A stretch of DNA of 9,551 bases from Pseudomonadota bacterium (GTDB lineage Bacteria > Pseudomonadota > Gammaproteobacteria > Xanthomonadales > Xanthomonadaceae), in the NCBI GenBank assembly GCA_023399815.1, contig JAEWOJ010000013.1, positions 1 to 9,551 of the forward strand. The letters are read 5' to 3'. Each line of letters begins with the position of its first letter. Positions within the stretch are counted from its first letter, which is position 1. Both the position numbers and the translations under genes were made by a program. Below, piece after piece: positions 6,154-9,551 of the stretch. The notes below the pieces were generated by a model that ran no database searches, was not told the DNA's origin, and worked only from the letters and a program-made list of their open reading frames with translations.

Positions 6154-6759
6154 CTATGCTTCCTTGGGCGCGGCGAAGGCCTTGCTGTAGAAGCCGGAGG
6201 GGTCGAAACAGCAGACACGGCGCTTGCTGGCGGTCAGCATGTCGCAGGCGTTGGCGATGCGCTGCGCGCGGGTCCTGGCCTGCTTGGCGCTGACGATCCA
6301 GTGGATCCAGTCGACGCGGGCGATGGTGGTGGTGTCCCGCCACGCGGCCAGGGCTTCGGGGGCGGTTGCCAGTGCTTCGCGCAGATCGGACGGCAGCTCG
6401 GGTTCCGGCTCCTGCGCCACGGGCCGGATGTCGAGGGCGACCTCCTCGCCGATGGTGGCACCGGTGGCGTCGAGCAGCGCCTTGTCTACCCGCAGCCAGT
6501 GGCTCAACTGGCCGTCCGGTTCCAGCGTGGCCCGGAAAGGATGGCCATCCAGGGTGCCTTCGATGCTGGTGCGCCCGCGCCTTGGCAGCGTGTCGCTGGC
6601 CTGCCTGGGCAGGATCACGAAGGCCCATGGCTCGCCGTCGGTGGAGGCCGCGGGGCGGCGCAGCCTGGCGGTGAAGCGGGAGGTGGGAGCGTTTGAGGGC
6701 ATTGCGGTCGATTCGCAGGAAATCGGAGAGGATGGCAGGAGGTGGTCAATCGCTGGCAT
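6154..6759 (-). CDS. DUF1905/YdeI (OmdA)-like protein
   Basis: This 201-residue protein has two family domains. DUF1905 spans about 28-113: FTARLRRP, then WAFVILP at 45-51, a GTLDGHPFRATL strand pair at 68-79 and GEEVALDI at 104-111. A YdeI/OmdA-type C-terminal domain follows (about 120-195): LPSDLREAL, a WIHWIVSAK stretch (151-159), TRAQRI (163-168), SKRR and CC. YdeI relatives are annotated as bacteriocin-protection or OmpD-associated proteins, but the biochemistry is not settled. I prefer the ATG at 6759: GGAG lies 4 nt upstream, and the start overlaps the stop of the upstream gene by 14 nt, indicating translational coupling. The in-frame ATG at 6702, just before the domain, has no SD but would remove 19 unconserved-looking residues. 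Ends facing the DUF3228 gene. Confidence 0.85.
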   Translation of the reverse strand: MPAIDHLLPSSPISCESTAMPSNAPTSRFTARLRRPAASTDGEPWAFVILPRQASDTLPRRGRTSIEGTLDGHPFRATLEPDGQLSHWLRVDKALLDATGATIGEEVALDIRPVAQEPEPELPSDLREALATAPEALAAWRDTTTIARVDWIHWIVSAKQARTRAQRIANACDMLTASKRRVCCFDPSGFYSKAFAAPKEA

Positions 6760-7534
6760 CGTGCTCCAGCAGCCTGATTTTTCCGTTCTCGATGGCCCAC
6801 AGGGTTCCGTTTGCGATGGCGACGTACATGGGCTGCCCCGCCCACAGACTCCAGAAGACGTGAGCCTCGGTGGGGACCGGGTCCAGCAGATGCGTGATCA
6901 TGAGGCCCGCCGTCCGGGGAGTGTTCTGCAACGTGACGCAGGTGCGCGTGAAGCCGCGCTGGGCCGTGACCGTGTCGCCGGATACATCCATGCGATACGT
7001 GCCGCCAAGCGGCACGATGCCACTCTTCGTCGTGGCCGGCAGCAGGTACACCACCCAGTCGCCATCGACGGCGGTCGGGGCGGGCAATACCACGGAGTTG
7101 TAGCTTTTCGAGCAAGGCTGGAATTCCGAGGCCATGGCCGCCGCGCGCGCAGCGGCCGCTCCCTGCTCGTATCCGGAAAGCGGGGTCGGCGAATCGAGCG
7201 CGACTACGGGGCTGGCGACACCGTCCTCGGAGACCACGACCCGGTACAGGGCAGAGGGAGTCTGGTCGATGAAGGTGACGATGATCCGGCCTTGCCGAGG
7301 CTCGGTGATCCAGCCCCGGATGCGGCGGTCGTTCTTGAATGCCTTGAGTCCCAGTGCGGCGTCGGTGGCGACGGCTGCAGCGTGGTCGTGGAGCTGGATG
7401 GCCGCCCCGATCGATTCCGCTGATCGGAGATGGGCGGTTTCCTGCTCCGGCGGCAGTTTCCGGGAAGGCGCTTCTTCCGCGAAAGCCGCCTGGCAGCAAA
7501 GGGCCAGGGCAATGGCCAGAAGATGACGATGCAT
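6746..7534 (-). CDS. Uncharacterised exported protein
   Basis: I do not recognise a named family for this 262-residue protein. It starts with a Sec signal peptide: MHRH, a hydrophobic core with CC at 13-14, and a likely cut after AFA19. The mature part opens with a polar, Ala-rich helix (about 20-70). A strand-rich region follows: GWITEPRQGRIIVTFID (74-90), YRVVVSEDG (97-105), WVVYLLPA (160-167) and GTYRMDVSGDT (178-188). The end reads VFWSLWAGQPMYVAI (226-240) and LWAIENGKIRLLE (245-257). Two cysteines in the mature part, C141 and C199, could pair in the periplasm. The start at 7534 is set by the signal peptide; the SD is weak. The YdeI-like gene overlaps its stop by 14 nt, so they form an operon. 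Periplasmic location is inferred. Confidence 0.8.
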   Translation of the reverse strand: MHRHLLAIALALCCQAAFAEEAPSRKLPPEQETAHLRSAESIGAAIQLHDHAAAVATDAALGLKAFKNDRRIRGWITEPRQGRIIVTFIDQTPSALYRVVVSEDGVASPVVALDSPTPLSGYEQGAAAARAAAMASEFQPCSKSYNSVVLPAPTAVDGDWVVYLLPATTKSGIVPLGGTYRMDVSGDTVTAQRGFTRTCVTLQNTPRTAGLMITHLLDPVPTEAHVFWSLWAGQPMYVAIANGTLWAIENGKIRLLEHDASD

Positions 7535-7589
7535 GGGCGGTCTCGGTGGGATCGGCGCTGTCGGATCGCGGGGTCGCGACTCTTGCCGG

Positions 7590-7618
7590 AGTATTGCCCC
7601 GCCATGGCCGGCTGGGAA
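7590..7618 (-). promoter_or_regulatory. Weak candidate promoter of the two-gene operon
   Basis: On the minus strand, TTCCCA (7618-7613) and AATACT (7595-7590) are separated by 17 nt, each matching four of six sigma-70 consensus bases. The leader to the ATG at 7534 would be about 50 nt. The ahcY terminator lies just upstream, so some promoter is needed here, but the match is modest. Confidence 0.35.
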
Positions 7619-7637
7619 GGGCATGCAATCCACGGGT

Positions 7638-7671
7638 GGAAAAGCAGACAGGCGCCTTGGGGCGCCTGTCT
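7638..7671 (-). terminator. Rho-independent terminator of ahcY
   Basis: On the minus strand, AGACAGGCGCC (7671-7661), loop CCAA and GGCGCCTGTCT (7656-7646) make a perfect 11-bp stem, followed by GCTTTTCC with four U residues. It starts 26 nt past the ahcY stop. The U tract is on the minus side only, so it ends ahcY transcription and insulates the downstream genes. Confidence 0.9.
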
Positions 7672-7697
7672 TGGATGTTCCTGGCCGGGCAAGCCGA

Positions 7698-9158
<1,461 letters not shown>

Positions 9159-9176
9159 AGGGAGCTCCGGTGTGGT

Positions 9177-9190
9177 GCGAGCAGGCTCGC
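9177..9190 (-). promoter_or_regulatory. Hairpin and candidate switching strand below the SAH aptamer
   Basis: GCGAG and CTCGC form a 5-bp stem with a CCTG loop, 8 nt upstream of the ahcY SD. Within it, CGAGCCTG (9189-9182) is perfectly complementary over 8 bp to CAGGCTCG (9233-9226), which contains most of the 3' strand of aptamer helix P1. The local hairpin and the long-range pairing exclude one another, as expected for an expression platform. This is inferred from complementarity alone. Confidence 0.5.
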
Positions 9191-9196
9191 GTTCGC

Positions 9197-9293
9197 CGGG
9201 CGCCGTTGTTGCATGGGGTCCCGCCCGAGCCTGGCCATCGGGCCGGATCCCCCTTCTGGCGGAATCCGCGACGGTCGCAGCGCCCCTCGGACG
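9197..9293 (-). ncRNA. SAH riboswitch aptamer in the ahcY leader
   Basis: Read on the minus strand, the conserved SAH-aptamer core is present. P1 pairs CCGAG (9290-9286) with CTCGG (9229-9225). Next to the 5' strand is GGGCGCTGCGACC (9285-9273), matching the conserved GCGCUGCRACC element. CCAGGCTCGG (9234-9225) matches the conserved 3' side. AACGGCGCC (9207-9199) supplies the downstream pseudoknot strand, whose GCGCC can pair with GGCGC near 9284-9280. Position directly upstream of ahcY and downstream of a strong promoter fits the known class, where SAH binding turns ahcY expression on. The exact ends are approximate. Confidence 0.88.
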
Positions 9294-9301
9294 GGCGGCC
9301 G

Positions 9302-9329
9302 ATTATATCGCGGACCGGTCCCGGCCCAA
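9302..9329 (-). promoter_or_regulatory. ahcY promoter
   Basis: On the minus strand, a perfect -10 TATAAT (9307-9302) is preceded at a 16-nt spacing by TTGGGC (9329-9324), matching the TTG of the -35 consensus. Transcription would start near 9295, a few bases before the riboswitch core, leaving a leader of about 135 nt. Confidence 0.75.
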
Positions 9330-9399
9330 CCAACGGCAGGGGAGCCGGCCGCCGGAGATTGCTAATGTGGGCGGTCGATTCAGCCGAGAAAGGATTGCC

Positions 9400-9551
9400 A
9401 TGACGATGTTCGCTTCCCGCCGCACCCGGCGGGCTTCGGCGGCGCTGGTGCTGTGCGCCGGCCTGCTGCTCGCCGTGCCGCCGCTGCTGGCGGCCGCGCC
9501 CGCCGCCACGGCCGCCGCCAGCGATGGCCAGGGCTACCGGCTGCCGTCGGC
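9400..9551 (+). CDS. Start of an exported protein, cut by the window end
   Basis: Only the first 50 codons are present. AGGA (9391-9394) lies 5 nt before the ATG at 9400, a good ribosome-binding site. The N terminus has an Arg-rich n-region (SRRTRR, 6-11) and a Leu/Ala/Val core (about 13-32), followed by an Ala/Pro-rich stretch: a Sec signal peptide. The mature start, around SDGQGYRLPS (41-50), resembles the N terminus of Xanthomonad S9-family (prolyl oligopeptidase-like) exported peptidases often found near ahcY, but that identity is only a guess from a few residues. It is divergent from ahcY, with about 240 bp of shared intergenic DNA. A possible extended -10 (TGCTAATGT, 9360-9368) lies 31 nt upstream of the ATG. 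Confidence 0.8.
   Translation, partial: MTMFASRRTRRASAALVLCAGLLLAVPPLLAAAPAATAAASDGQGYRLPS

Noticed and set aside
1800..6293. A 1497-codon open frame on the plus strand
   Set aside because: It runs antisense to metF and grxB and in the wrong frame through the permease and DUF3228 genes. Its translation is low-complexity Arg/Ala/Gly text with no family motifs: a GC-rich shadow.

Overview
The window is about two-thirds or more GC, its genes use GC-rich third positions throughout, and every intact gene resembles a gamma-proteobacterial housekeeping or conserved-hypothetical family. The best guess is a Xanthomonadaceae chromosome (Stenotrophomonas, Pseudoxanthomonas, Luteimonas or a relative). 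Three things support this: the Nudix-ThiE fusion protein, a DUF4124 envelope protein, and short palindromic repeats at 35-104 that look like the GTAG-headed REP family of Stenotrophomonas. The genus cannot be fixed from this sequence alone.

Layout. 1-261: intergenic, with a head-to-head pair of REP-like hairpins. 262-1215 (+): Nudix hydrolase fused to a ThiE-like domain. 1205-1774 (-): secreted DUF4124 protein, converging on and overlapping the fusion gene by 11 bp. 1834-1889: long inverted repeat. 1899-2729 (-): metF, with a clear promoter whose spacer holds a palindromic candidate operator. 2928-3569 (-): glutaredoxin 2. 3787-5409 (+): APC-family amino acid permease behind two leader hairpins. 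5473-6027 (+): DUF3228 protein. 6029-6094: second long inverted repeat between convergent genes. 6154-6759 (-) and 6746-7534 (-): a translationally coupled pair made of an unknown exported protein followed by a DUF1905/YdeI-like protein. 7638-7671: rho-independent terminator of ahcY. 7698-9158 (-): ahcY (S-adenosylhomocysteinase) behind an S-adenosylhomocysteine (SAH) riboswitch (about 9197-9293) and a consensus-like promoter. 9400-9551 (+): start of a divergent gene for an exported protein, cut off by the window end.

The functional theme is the activated-methyl cycle. AhcY removes SAH and releases homocysteine, and MetF makes the 5-methyl-THF that remethylates homocysteine to methionine. In many Proteobacteria the two genes are adjacent. 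Here they share a strand but lie about 5 kb apart, separated by genes with no obvious link to methionine, and they appear to have different controls: an RNA aptamer for ahcY and a DNA palindrome inside the promoter for metF.

I see no mobile-element genes, CRISPR array, tRNA, rRNA or defence system, and no clearly new large system. The items most worth a second look are the candidate switching helix below the SAH aptamer, the metF operator, and the uncharacterised exported protein coupled to the YdeI-like gene.
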